Below, one piece after another: positions 1 to 8,224 of a stretch of DNA of 36,214 nt. The stretch lies in IMG/VR virus record IMGVR_UViG_3300034418_004811, positions 1 through 36,214 of that record; one strand, given 5' to 3'. The first letter of the stretch is position 1. Each line of letters starts with the position of its first letter. The translations under genes and the position numbers were made by a program. This DNA is from a virus. The notes below the pieces were generated by a model. It had not been told where the DNA came from. It did not search any database and saw only the letters and a program-made list of their open reading frames with translations.

Positions 1-3000
1 TTGGTATCGTTACCTGTTATTTTTAAATAATTACCAATAACTCTAGCTGCGTTTTTATCAATTTTACCATTTTTATTTATTGCTTTATCAAAACGTTTCC
101 ACATTTCTTTATGTATTAAAGCAACTTTTTTATTCCACTTTTCTATTTCACCGTTATCAATATTTTTTTGTATTGTTTTTTGGTTTTTAAATATTGTACT
201 ATAAGAAGATATTGAAAAATCAATATCATTACCGTTAGCATCTTTTATAGGTTTTCCAAATACAACTCCTTCTTTATCACGCAGCTTTTTTATTGCAGGA
301 ACATACAAGTTATTGTATAAGTTTTTATACTTTTCTTTTAAAAATTTATTATCACTTTTTCCAACAACGTAATAACTTGGTGTAAATACAGTTCCACCAC
401 CTTTACCAAACCAAAAATCTTTAGGCATTAAAGGTAACAAGTCTTTTTCTATAACTTCTACAAGTTGTTTTATACCTTCTTCTGTTTTTAAATCGTAAGT
501 AGCTTCTATACCGTGAAATTTAAAAAGCTTGTCAATAACTTTGCCTTCTTCCATTTCAAACTGATCTCTAACGCTAATTATATCTTCAACAGTTTTACTA
601 AAAGCAGCTTTGCCCTGTGCGGCTGTAATATCAGCTGTTTGTTGTTTTAAAGCTTTTTGCTCTTGTGCTGGTGCTACTTTAGTTTTAGCCTCTAAAAACC
701 TTTGAGCTCCAGATATAGCCGCGTTTATAGAGTGAACCTTAGCAACGCCTTTAAGTAGCTGTCCGATGTCCCTGCTATACACACTCGCCTCGTTTTTCGG
801 CGTAATACCTAAGTCTTTTTTAAACTGCTCTACAATTTCAGGTGTTGGATTTACAAACTGCGGTTTTAGTTTTTTTACTTGTGTTTGGCTTGTTAGCCCT
901 TTACTTCTACCTTTTGGCGATGTAATCTCACCAGTTGGGTCTGTGTAATTTTCGTAGAAATAATCTAGTGGCAAACCTTTCAAGCCAATAGCATACCCAT
1001 ATGTATCTCTTGACACATCTAAGTTTTCACCTATTTTATTTATATCAGCAGTTTTATCAGTTACATTATAAAGAGGTAGTGTTTTGATAAACTTATCCGC
1101 ATTATTTGGCGCATTAAAAAATCTTTGTATATTCTGAGCTTCAGCTGGTACTGGCATACCTTCAGTATACTTTGTAACAGCGGCTAGGTTAGCTCCTCCT
1201 TCCATAATTTTTTTAGCAGGAACTTCAAATATTAACTCTCCTACTTTACCAGCATACTTAGATATTATGCTTTTAAAGTTATCACCTTTAACGACTTTAA
1301 CTAAAGATTTTATTTTATCAGCTACTCTGTTTGCTATAGCAAAGTCTTGTAGTATATTTATTTTTTGTACAAATGTATCTTCAAGATTTGTTGTAGTACC
1401 AACGTCACCTTCTATTTGTTTAGCTTCTTTTGTGTCAATGCTAGTTGTTTTGCCATAAGTTAAAGGTTTAACTTTTTCGTATATAACCTGCCGTTTAGGT
1501 TTCATGTTAGCAATAACAAATGTTGAAAAAGCACCGTCCTTTTTGTTATATCTTTTTATAATACCAGGTAGATATGTCATTGCTTCAGCAACAACATCTT
1601 CTCTAGCTATATCACCTGTTCTAGTATCGTAATTTAAAGCTTCTTTCGATAAAGCTAATAATTCAAACTGAGGTGCTAAAGCTTCGTTAGCCTCTTTAAC
1701 TCTTTGTGGGTTTTGGCCTCTTTGTATTATTTTAACTAATTCTTCAGGAGTTTTTTTAGAAAGTGTTTTAGATAAACGTTCACCACCACCTGGATCTTCA
1801 GTTGCAAAAGTTTTTGCTCTATCACTAATTTTGTTTTTCTTTATATTAGTAGAGTAGTCTTTTATAAAGTTAAAAGCTTGTCTTGCGTTACCAAATTCTT
1901 TTCTATATAAAAAGTCTCCTTCTACAAAATAACCAGCTTCGCTTAGTTTTCTTAATACATCTTCTAATACGTTTTTAATTTTTCCAAACACACCTTCGTT
2001 AAACTTGTAACCATCTTGTATTTCATCTGATAAAGAAGTAAATAATTCTTCTGTTTCAAAAACAGCATCACCATCTATTTGATAAGAAAGTTTAAGTCTT
2101 TTTAAAACTCTCTGTTTACCATCTTCATCTAAAACGTCTAGCAAATCTTTGTTAAGTTTTATTTTAGCTTCTTTATCAAGTTTGTTGTAAGAGTTACCTA
2201 TAATACCATGTAAAAGCTCATGTGATCCAACGCCAATAGCTCCAGTTTCTCTAGCAACCTCAGTGTTTATGTAATAAGTTTTACCGTCTTCACTAATAGC
2301 ACCATCAGATTCTTCTTCACCAGGGAATATTTTTCCAAACTCTTCTTTAGAAACTTCTTTCTGCTCAATACCTATTTCTTCTGCAGCTTCTTTAGTTCCT
2401 TCTAATCTTGTAGTTAGTAATTGCTCTTTAGCAGTTTCGTTTATTAATTCTATTCTTTCACTTAAAACTTTGTCTTTATCTGTTAAACTTTTTAAAGCAA
2501 ATCCTCTTTCTTGTTTAGTAAGATCTCCATTTTGATATTGATCTTGTATTTTTTGTATTTTATCTTTTATATTGTCTTTTTCTTGCAGTATATTTTCTAA
2601 AGAAGTTTTTTGCTCATCTGTAAGTATTTCTTTTATTTTTCTTTTTTCATTTATATACTTTTTAAGATCTTCTTTTGATTGTTCTAATTTAGCATCAACT
2701 TGATCTTTATACTCTTGAGGCTTATTTTTATAGTTATATTTTAAATTGTTAAGCGTAGCATAGTCGTTTATTTTTTTATTTAACTCTTTAACGCTAGCAT
2801 TGTCACTTCTTAATGCTCTACCTATAAACTTACTACCAGCACCAACACCTGCAGAACCTACAAATCCCATTAAATAGCTTTCTAAACCTTCCTCGCTAGT
2901 CATAGTGTCCCACATAGCAGCAATAGCTTCACCAGTGCTTTTTTGCTCTGCATAAGCTCGGCTCATAGCCTCTATACCGCTTTGCCCCCACTCTGTTAAA

Positions 3001-4013
3001 CCTTCTCTATTACTTGATAGCAATAGTTTAGCTGCTAAAGTAGATTTACCTGCATTACTAAATATATACTTAGTAACACCTTTAAGCCCAATGTACTCTA
3101 AGCCAGTAGCAAATACACCTAAAGCGGTTGGTAAAGCTAAATCTACTTCGTCGTTATCTATTAACTTATCCATAGCTTCATCATTATCGCCGTATAAAGT
3201 TCTAGCTTTAGCCTCATTGTAATCAGTAAACATAGGCGCTATAATTTGAAAAGGCAAAGAAACACCACCTGTTGCTAAAGCTGGAAGCGCAGTTTCTATC
3301 ATAGCTGTATTAGCTCTAAAAATACCACCAACAAAATCAGACAAATCACCTTGTTTAAAACCTTTTACAATACCTTCACCAGTATCTTTAATAAGATATT
3401 TGTCAACAGCTTTCATTTCTTTGTACTGTCTTTTCAAAAACTCGTTAGTTTGTTGTTTTGATTGAGCAACACCAGAAGAGTCGTAATTTTCAAGAAATTT
3501 TATTCTATCAGCATTGGTTTTAAAACCAGTAGGGTCTGCCGTAGGACTTTCGTAAGAGGCTGTTGGGTCTAAAGTTTTTAAATAATTTAGCTCTTCAGGA
3601 TCATAATCAACATCAGTTTGCATTCTTTTAAAAAACTCACCACCAAAAGCAGGTATCTTATTTACTAAAAAACTTTTAAATCTAGTTGGAATATTTTTAG
3701 TTTCATTTATTAAAACTTCAACAGTTTCTTTTATTTCTTCTTTGTCGGTAAAAGCATCTTTAACCATTTTAAAAGTATTGTCTATACCCACAAAAGCTTT
3801 AGCTTTAAAACCAGGTATCAAATCTTGGCCAAGAACATTGGGAGAAACAACGTTTTTAAAAGCTTTTTCTCTTTTAACATCTTCTGGATCTGGCGCTTTA
3901 GCCAAGCCCTTACCTTTCATGTCAGACATAAAAGTGTTAAAATCAAGATCTTGCTTTTTAGCAAATCCTTGAAGCTCTTTTAATGTATACTGCTCTTCTC
4001 CTAATTGATACAT
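1..4013 (-). CDS. Giant virion protein with HELLH zinc-peptidase motif, C-terminus outside the window
   Basis: I translated this by hand from ATG 4011-4013 and found it open to base 1, so at least 1337 residues are present and the C-terminus is missing. Residues about 215-345 hold alanine/glycine-rich hydrophobic helices. Next comes a charged, probably coiled-coil stretch, then HELLH at residues 598-602 (bases 2208-2222), with ETEELF at 653-658 as a plausible third zinc ligand of a gluzincin. Residues 804-841 (EDVVAEA...AFSTFVIANM) faintly resemble sigma-70 region 2. It is the last gene seen in the late operon, 3 bases after the 520-aa gene. Position and size suggest an internal protein ejected into the host with the DNA, or a polyvalent protein with several activities. 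The zincin motif is seen directly; peptidase activity and ejection are inferred. Confidence 0.8.
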   Translation of the reverse strand, partial: MYQLGEEQYTLKELQGFAKKQDLDFNTFMSDMKGKGLAKAPDPEDVKREKAFKNVVSPNVLGQDLIPGFKAKAFVGIDNTFKMVKDAFTDKEEIKETVEVLINETKNIPTRFKSFLVNKIPAFGGEFFKRMQTDVDYDPEELNYLKTLDPTASYESPTADPTGFKTNADRIKFLENYDSSGVAQSKQQTNEFLKRQYKEMKAVDKYLIKDTGEGIVKGFKQGDLSDFVGGIFRANTAMIETALPALATGGVSLPFQIIAPMFTDYNEAKARTLYGDNDEAMDKLIDNDEVDLALPTALGVFATGLEYIGLKGVTKYIFSNAGKSTLAAKLLLSSNREGLTEWGQSGIEAMSRAYAEQKSTGEAIAAMWDTMTSEEGLESYLMGFVGSAGVGAGSKFIGRALRSDNASVKELNKKINDYATLNNLKYNYKNKPQEYKDQVDAKLEQSKEDLKKYINEKRKIKEILTDEQKTSLENILQEKDNIKDKIQKIQDQYQNGDLTKQERGFALKSLTDKDKVLSERIELINETAKEQLLTTRLEGTKEAAEEIGIEQKEVSKEEFGKIFPGEEESDGAISEDGKTYYINTEVARETGAIGVGSHELLHGIIGNSYNKLDKEAKIKLNKDLLDVLDEDGKQRVLKRLKLSYQIDGDAVFETEELFTSLSDEIQDGYKFNEGVFGKIKNVLEDVLRKLSEAGYFVEGDFLYRKEFGNARQAFNFIKDYSTNIKKNKISDRAKTFATEDPGGGERLSKTLSKKTPEELVKIIQRGQNPQRVKEANEALAPQFELLALSKEALNYDTRTGDIAREDVVAEAMTYLPGIIKRYNKKDGAFSTFVIANMKPKRQVIYEKVKPLTYGKTTSIDTKEAKQIEGDVGTTTNLEDTFVQKINILQDFAIANRVADKIKSLVKVVKGDNFKSIISKYAGKVGELIFEVPAKKIMEGGANLAAVTKYTEGMPVPAEAQNIQRFFNAPNNADKFIKTLPLYNVTDKTADINKIGENLDVSRDTYGYAIGLKGLPLDYFYENYTDPTGEITSPKGRSKGLTSQTQVKKLKPQFVNPTPEIVEQFKKDLGITPKNEASVYSRDIGQLLKGVAKVHSINAAISGAQRFLEAKTKVAPAQEQKALKQQTADITAAQGKAAFSKTVEDIISVRDQFEMEEGKVIDKLFKFHGIEATYDLKTEEGIKQLVEVIEKDLLPLMPKDFWFGKGGGTVFTPSYYVVGKSDNKFLKEKYKNLYNNLYVPAIKKLRDKEGVVFGKPIKDANGNDIDFSISSYSTIFKNQKTIQKNIDNGEIEKWNKKVALIHKEMWKRFDKAINKNGKIDKNAARVIGNYLKITGNDT

Positions 4014-4016
4014 GTA

Positions 4017-5579
4017 TTAATTTTTAAAATCTACAGGTTTGCTTTTTGTACTTGGCCCAAAATAAGTTTCATAAAGAGTTTTATCTTTATCAGACTCATC
4101 GTTAACAAATTGTGTTCTAAAACCTTCAGGTTCTTTAGTTTCAAAATTTAAACCAGTAAAGTTAGAACCAACACCTCTTAGAGATAAAGCTTGGTTAACA
4201 GGTATTTTTTCGGCAACAAAATATTTTCCATAACCATCTGATTTTCTATCTGTGTCAAGATAACTTAACTCCACCATGCCGTCACCTACATTTTCAAATT
4301 TTCTAGCATTGTTTTTAGAATAACTAATATCACCTTCTTGACTCATTTTATTTGCAGTTGATCTAGCTTGAGCAATAGTTAAATACTGTTGGCCGTCTAA
4401 AAGAACTTGACCTTCTTTTTGTGGTTTAGTTACTTTTTCAGGTCTATTATTAAAACCTTTTTGAAAAGCATCTTTAGCACTAGGCATTATTTCATTATCT
4501 ACAAGCCAAGACACTTTTTCATGACTAGTCCAGTCTTCGTTTTTTAACTTCTCCATTGTTCCTGTAGCTATATACTCTCTATATTGTAACTCTGAAGAAT
4601 CTAGTCCTTCTTCTTTTGGATCTAGTATTGGTGGATGTTTTTGGCCGTCAAGCATAAAGCCACCTGGCTGTGTAATATATTTTAATACTGGCGCAGAAAT
4701 TTCATCACCACTAGGGCTATACCAAAAGCTACTTAATTGATTAGGTGTCATTTCATTAACATTGTTAAATGTTGAGTTTCTAAAACCTTCTTCATCAAAC
4801 ACACCTTCTTTACTTCTTTGACCAGCTTTTTGAAGATCAATACTATTATTATCAATATAATCAAGCAATACTTTTTTTTCATTTAACTCTGGTAATTCAA
4901 GTTCAGATAAAGGTGTGTAAGTTATTTCTGTTTTTTTCTTAGGTGAGCCAGTTATATTTGTTGTAGGTGAAAATTTATCTAAATCTATATTACTATTCTC
5001 ACCAATTAAAACCCATTGTTTTTTACCATCATACTCCATAAAATCAAAACTTTGATGTATTGATCCATCAGCAAATGAAGCGCCGTGTTGTTGAGACATG
5101 GCAGAAGAAGCTGGGTTTATAGCAACTTTCATATCACCTTTACTTGTAGTAAAAGTTCCTTTTTCATATATTTGTTTAAATATACCATCTTTAGATTTTA
5201 TAAGATCAGCACCTTGTTTTAATCTTTTTAATTCGCTGTCAACTTGGTTTCTTATTTCAACAGCTCTTTGCACTTGACCTATAGCTTCTAAATTAGCGGC
5301 TTTCATTAACATTTTTTTATGGCTATTTACTTCGTCAGTTGCAATATTTTGAATATGCATATCATAATCTGAGTCTTTTATTTCGTTCTTAGCATTAGTC
5401 ATGGTTTGTGCACCTTTTTTTCTACCATTTTGCCTAGTTACAAAAGCATTACCTATTAAACTAAGAGCTTTAACACCAACAAAAGCCATAGCAGCATCTC
5501 TAGCTCTATTATCTCTAATGTCACCCGATGTAGATCTACCTATGTTGTAAAGTGCGTTTGAATCAATTATTTTACCCAT
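4017..5579 (-). CDS. Putative internal virion protein (unknown family), 520 aa
   Basis: I do not recognise a family. The first 60 residues are basic and alanine-rich. Residues about 60-135 form a charged helical stretch (NAKNEIKDSD, EVNSHKKMLMKAANLEAIGQ) that could be coiled coil. The remainder is mixed and acidic, without cysteine motifs, a signal peptide or membrane segments. It lies between the 327-aa glutamine-rich protein (3-base gap) and the giant HELLH protein (3-base gap). In short-tailed phages this position, after the tail nozzle gene, usually holds the internal core or ejection proteins. A role as a structural partner of its two neighbours is inferred from position only. The leader is A-rich with no Shine-Dalgarno sequence. 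Confidence 0.75.
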   Translation of the reverse strand: MGKIIDSNALYNIGRSTSGDIRDNRARDAAMAFVGVKALSLIGNAFVTRQNGRKKGAQTMTNAKNEIKDSDYDMHIQNIATDEVNSHKKMLMKAANLEAIGQVQRAVEIRNQVDSELKRLKQGADLIKSKDGIFKQIYEKGTFTTSKGDMKVAINPASSAMSQQHGASFADGSIHQSFDFMEYDGKKQWVLIGENSNIDLDKFSPTTNITGSPKKKTEITYTPLSELELPELNEKKVLLDYIDNNSIDLQKAGQRSKEGVFDEEGFRNSTFNNVNEMTPNQLSSFWYSPSGDEISAPVLKYITQPGGFMLDGQKHPPILDPKEEGLDSSELQYREYIATGTMEKLKNEDWTSHEKVSWLVDNEIMPSAKDAFQKGFNNRPEKVTKPQKEGQVLLDGQQYLTIAQARSTANKMSQEGDISYSKNNARKFENVGDGMVELSYLDTDRKSDGYGKYFVAEKIPVNQALSLRGVGSNFTGLNFETKEPEGFRTQFVNDESDKDKTLYETYFGPSTKSKPVDFKN

Positions 5580-5582
5580 GTT

Positions 5583-6566
5583 TTATATTTTTATAAAATC
5601 AACGTCTAACTTGCTGTAATCTACCATGTCATAACCATCAGGACGTTTTACAACCGCTTCTTGATTAACTTCATCTGACATAACACCTTGGTAAACGCCA
5701 TTACCTATTGACTTGTCTTTATATTCAAATTTATATATATTTATTCCACTAGGAGACTTACCTATTAAAGATATATTTTCTTTTAATCTTCTATCACTTT
5801 GGAAAAACTTAGAAATAGTACTTCTTCTGCTATCTTCAGCCTCTCTTGCCCCTTGCAACATACCAGCTTCTAGTGACATTAAACCTTGTAATCTTTCAAA
5901 GTCTAATTGTCTTTGCGCTTGTGCACCTGCTATTTTAGCATCTTGTTGTCTTGCGGCTCCTTCTAATTGCATTTGTTGTTGTGCGGCAGCACCACCCAAT
6001 ATCATTTGTTGTTGTTGTGCAGCACCTTGCATCCTAGCCATTTCAGCTGATTGAGCTCCTTGCGCAGCAGCCATTTGATTTTGTGCAGCACCTTGAGCGG
6101 CAGCCATTTGATTTTGAGACTCTTGTTGTCCTATTGAAGCAGAACTTTGTCTTGCTTGGTTCATGCCAGCATTAGCTAAAGATTGTGCTAGACCACCAAC
6201 TCCACTACCACCAGCAGCACCGCCTAAGTTTTCAAGTAAATTAGCTTGGCTTTGTCGAAACTGGTCTCTTTCAAATTCTGCTTGTTGTGTGTTTACGGTT
6301 AAATCTTCAAAAGTATTTTCTAAATTTCCAAATTGATTTTGCGCGCCAGCAAATACATTTTGAGCTCCCTCAAAAACATTGTCAGCACCTGCAAAAACAT
6401 TTTTATAGTTTGCAGCTAAATTGTTTATATCTCTGTCTTCAAACTCACCTCTTAACGTATTTAAATTGTCTAACGCATCGATTTGTTGTTGTCGAGCTAA
6501 TTCCCTAGCTTCTCTATTTCTATTTTTTAAAGGACTATATGGTTTTATTTTTCTTCCTACTGCCAT
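5583..6566 (-). CDS. Ala/Gln-rich virion protein with C-terminal S74-like DRRLKENI segment, 327 aa
   Basis: Three parts are visible. Residues 56-90 hold five tandem seven-residue units (NVFAGAD, NVFEGAQ, NVFAGAQ, NQFGNLE, NTFEDLT). Residues about 135-245 are a long Ala/Gln/Met-rich helix with a repeated NQMAAAQGA. Residues 257-323 begin SDRRLKENI, continue KSPSGINIYKFEY and GVMSDEV, and end MVDYSKLD. That last part matches the start and pattern of the peptidase S74 intramolecular chaperone found at the ends of phage fibres and tailspikes, but this copy is short and sits on a helical rather than a fibre-like protein. Its place among putative internal proteins suggests an ejected core protein comparable in role to T7 gp14. 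That role is inference; the S74-like resemblance is from motif recognition. Confidence 0.75.
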   Translation of the reverse strand: MAVGRKIKPYSPLKNRNREARELARQQQIDALDNLNTLRGEFEDRDINNLAANYKNVFAGADNVFEGAQNVFAGAQNQFGNLENTFEDLTVNTQQAEFERDQFRQSQANLLENLGGAAGGSGVGGLAQSLANAGMNQARQSSASIGQQESQNQMAAAQGAAQNQMAAAQGAQSAEMARMQGAAQQQQMILGGAAAQQQMQLEGAARQQDAKIAGAQAQRQLDFERLQGLMSLEAGMLQGAREAEDSRRSTISKFFQSDRRLKENISLIGKSPSGINIYKFEYKDKSIGNGVYQGVMSDEVNQEAVVKRPDGYDMVDYSKLDVDFIKI

Positions 6567-6607
6567 GTTTTATTGTTTTATTTATTTATAATTACACTTT
6601 TTATGTG

Positions 6608-6958
6608 TTATTTACTACTTTGAACTGTTTCTGAGCCAACAGCAAATAATTCTATTTTGTCTGTCCTACCATTTACCATTTTAATCTTAGCGTAATAACC
6701 TAGTAAATCACCTTTGTTTACCTCATCATTTTTAGAAAACATTATAAAAAAACCTTGCAAAGGAGGATTAACAACATTAGTAACAGATATTGTGTAAGTT
6801 GTAACTTGATCTATCACGCCAATTTCCATAGCATCGTCCATGTTTGCAGTGTTGTATGTATTACCAGGAACACCTACATTAGATGTTATAGGTAAATACC
6901 AAGCTATATCGCCAACTTGTACAGAGACATTAAGTGGTTCTTGAAAGTTTATTATCAT
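6608..6958 (-). CDS. Conserved-type small beta-rich virion protein, 116 aa
   Basis: The function is unknown. The protein is rich in alternating hydrophobic residues typical of a beta sandwich (NVSVQVGDIAWYLPI; TTYTISVTNVV) and ends GYYAKIKMVNG...KIELFAVGSE. I recall similar tails in other marine phage virion proteins but cannot confirm this without a search. There are no cysteines, membrane segment or signal peptide. It starts directly after the 419-aa gene (stop and start nearly touching) and is followed by a 41-base gap before the 327-aa gene. Its location between the tail nozzle/adhesin block and the internal proteins suggests a small tail or neck component. Confidence 0.7.
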   Translation of the reverse strand: MIINFQEPLNVSVQVGDIAWYLPITSNVGVPGNTYNTANMDDAMEIGVIDQVTTYTISVTNVVNPPLQGFFIMFSKNDEVNKGDLLGYYAKIKMVNGRTDKIELFAVGSETVQSSK

Positions 6959-6959
6959 A

Positions 6960-8219
6960 TTATTCTACTGTTAAAATATTATCTAAATTTAGTTTAAAAG
7001 TTAAATCAGAAGTTCCATAGCTTTTAATCAAAACATCACAAGTTACAGTTGCAGCTCTACTACTACCTGTAAACGTAACTGTTTGGCCATTTTCTATTGT
7101 TTGTGCTGAGCTTACAGTAACACTAACACCGTCACTCACAGAGTCTACGTGTGGTGATGAAGCTGTAACGCCTATACCAGTCATCAAAACCGTTTCAGCT
7201 GCTTTAATACCGTTTGTACTAGTTACTGGAATTGTTGTGCTACTACTAACAGCTGCGTCAGTTGTTGTTACTACAGGATCTATTGCTAAAGCAAAGTTTG
7301 AAATAGTTAAATCCGCTCCGTTAAATTTTTGTAAATGATCAGTTCCTTTGCCAGTAAAAGTTAAAGTTCTATCTGCAACAAAAGTAGAACTTTTGCTAAT
7401 AACAACAGTACCTCCCTTATCACTAACTACAAAAGATTTTCCGTTTACAATTTCTACTACTGAAGGTGTAATGTAAATAGATTTTTTTGATGTAGAATTG
7501 TTTGTATCATAATATCCAGCATGTACTTGAGTAATAACAGAGTTACTAGCTATGCCAGTACCAGAAACTCCCATACCTACAGAAATACCTTCTATATTTT
7601 TTAATTCAAGTGAAGTTCCTGAACCAGCAGTTCTAGTATCTTTTGTTGTAGTAAACTCAAAATCAGAAGCAACTGGTTGCCTAGCTATTACAAAATTACT
7701 ACTACTTAAAGTTATAGGAAAATTTAAAGATAAGTTTGCAGCAACTTTTTGATTAACAGAGCTGTTTAAGCCTGTAGATGTAACATCGCTAGGTTCTACA
7801 ACAGCAGCGTTTGAGTGTAATAAGCTAAAAGTAATTACTGGATCATCGTATTGGTATATATAAGGAGACGTGTATATTGTTTCTTTTGAAAATGATTTTG
7901 CTAAAACAGTTTCTTTTATAGGAGTAATAATTATTTGATACCGGTCATCATCTGAAATTGATGGAAAAACAATTGTATTGCTATACACACCGCTTTGTCC
8001 AATAGTAATAGGATCTGACTGCGTAGGAGTTGCTGAAAATGCAGGCGCTACAACTGTTGAGTAAGAAATATTTTGTGGAAAATTATAAAAATGATCGTCT
8101 TCATTTTTTACAATTAAACTAAAACAAGCACCAGTATCTCCAAAAACTTCGTACTTTTTAGCAGTTTGAGCTTTTGGCATTGCAGCTGCGTTTATTGATA
8201 ATTCTTTTATTTCTTTCAT
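6960..8219 (-). CDS. Beta-rich structural protein, probably tail-associated, 419 aa
   Basis: No family is recognised. The composition (Ser, Thr, Val, Asn; few charged residues; one cysteine near the N-terminus and one near the C-terminus) and the repeated beta-hairpin pattern suggest stacked beta domains. Two segments resemble each other: SLELKNIEGISVGMGVSGTG at about 200-222 and TIPVTSTNGIKAAETVLMTG at about 325-350. Each pairs a 'valid range' style turn with a G-V-T/S-G motif, which suggests an internal duplication of a domain seen in phage accessory structural proteins. It follows the 2744-aa gene by 5 bases and precedes the 116-aa gene. A fibre or tail-decoration role is plausible. The leader lacks a Shine-Dalgarno sequence. 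Confidence 0.7.
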   Translation of the reverse strand: MKEIKELSINAAAMPKAQTAKKYEVFGDTGACFSLIVKNEDDHFYNFPQNISYSTVVAPAFSATPTQSDPITIGQSGVYSNTIVFPSISDDDRYQIIITPIKETVLAKSFSKETIYTSPYIYQYDDPVITFSLLHSNAAVVEPSDVTSTGLNSSVNQKVAANLSLNFPITLSSSNFVIARQPVASDFEFTTTKDTRTAGSGTSLELKNIEGISVGMGVSGTGIASNSVITQVHAGYYDTNNSTSKKSIYITPSVVEIVNGKSFVVSDKGGTVVISKSSTFVADRTLTFTGKGTDHLQKFNGADLTISNFALAIDPVVTTTDAAVSSSTTIPVTSTNGIKAAETVLMTGIGVTASSPHVDSVSDGVSVTVSSAQTIENGQTVTFTGSSRAATVTCDVLIKSYGTSDLTFKLNLDNILTVE

Positions 8220-8224
8220 ATTAT

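Noticed and set aside
5713-6054. Cys-rich 113-aa plus-strand frame
   Set aside because: Mirror of the Gln/Ala repeats (CAA/GCA read in reverse give TTG/TGC); not a real cysteine protein.
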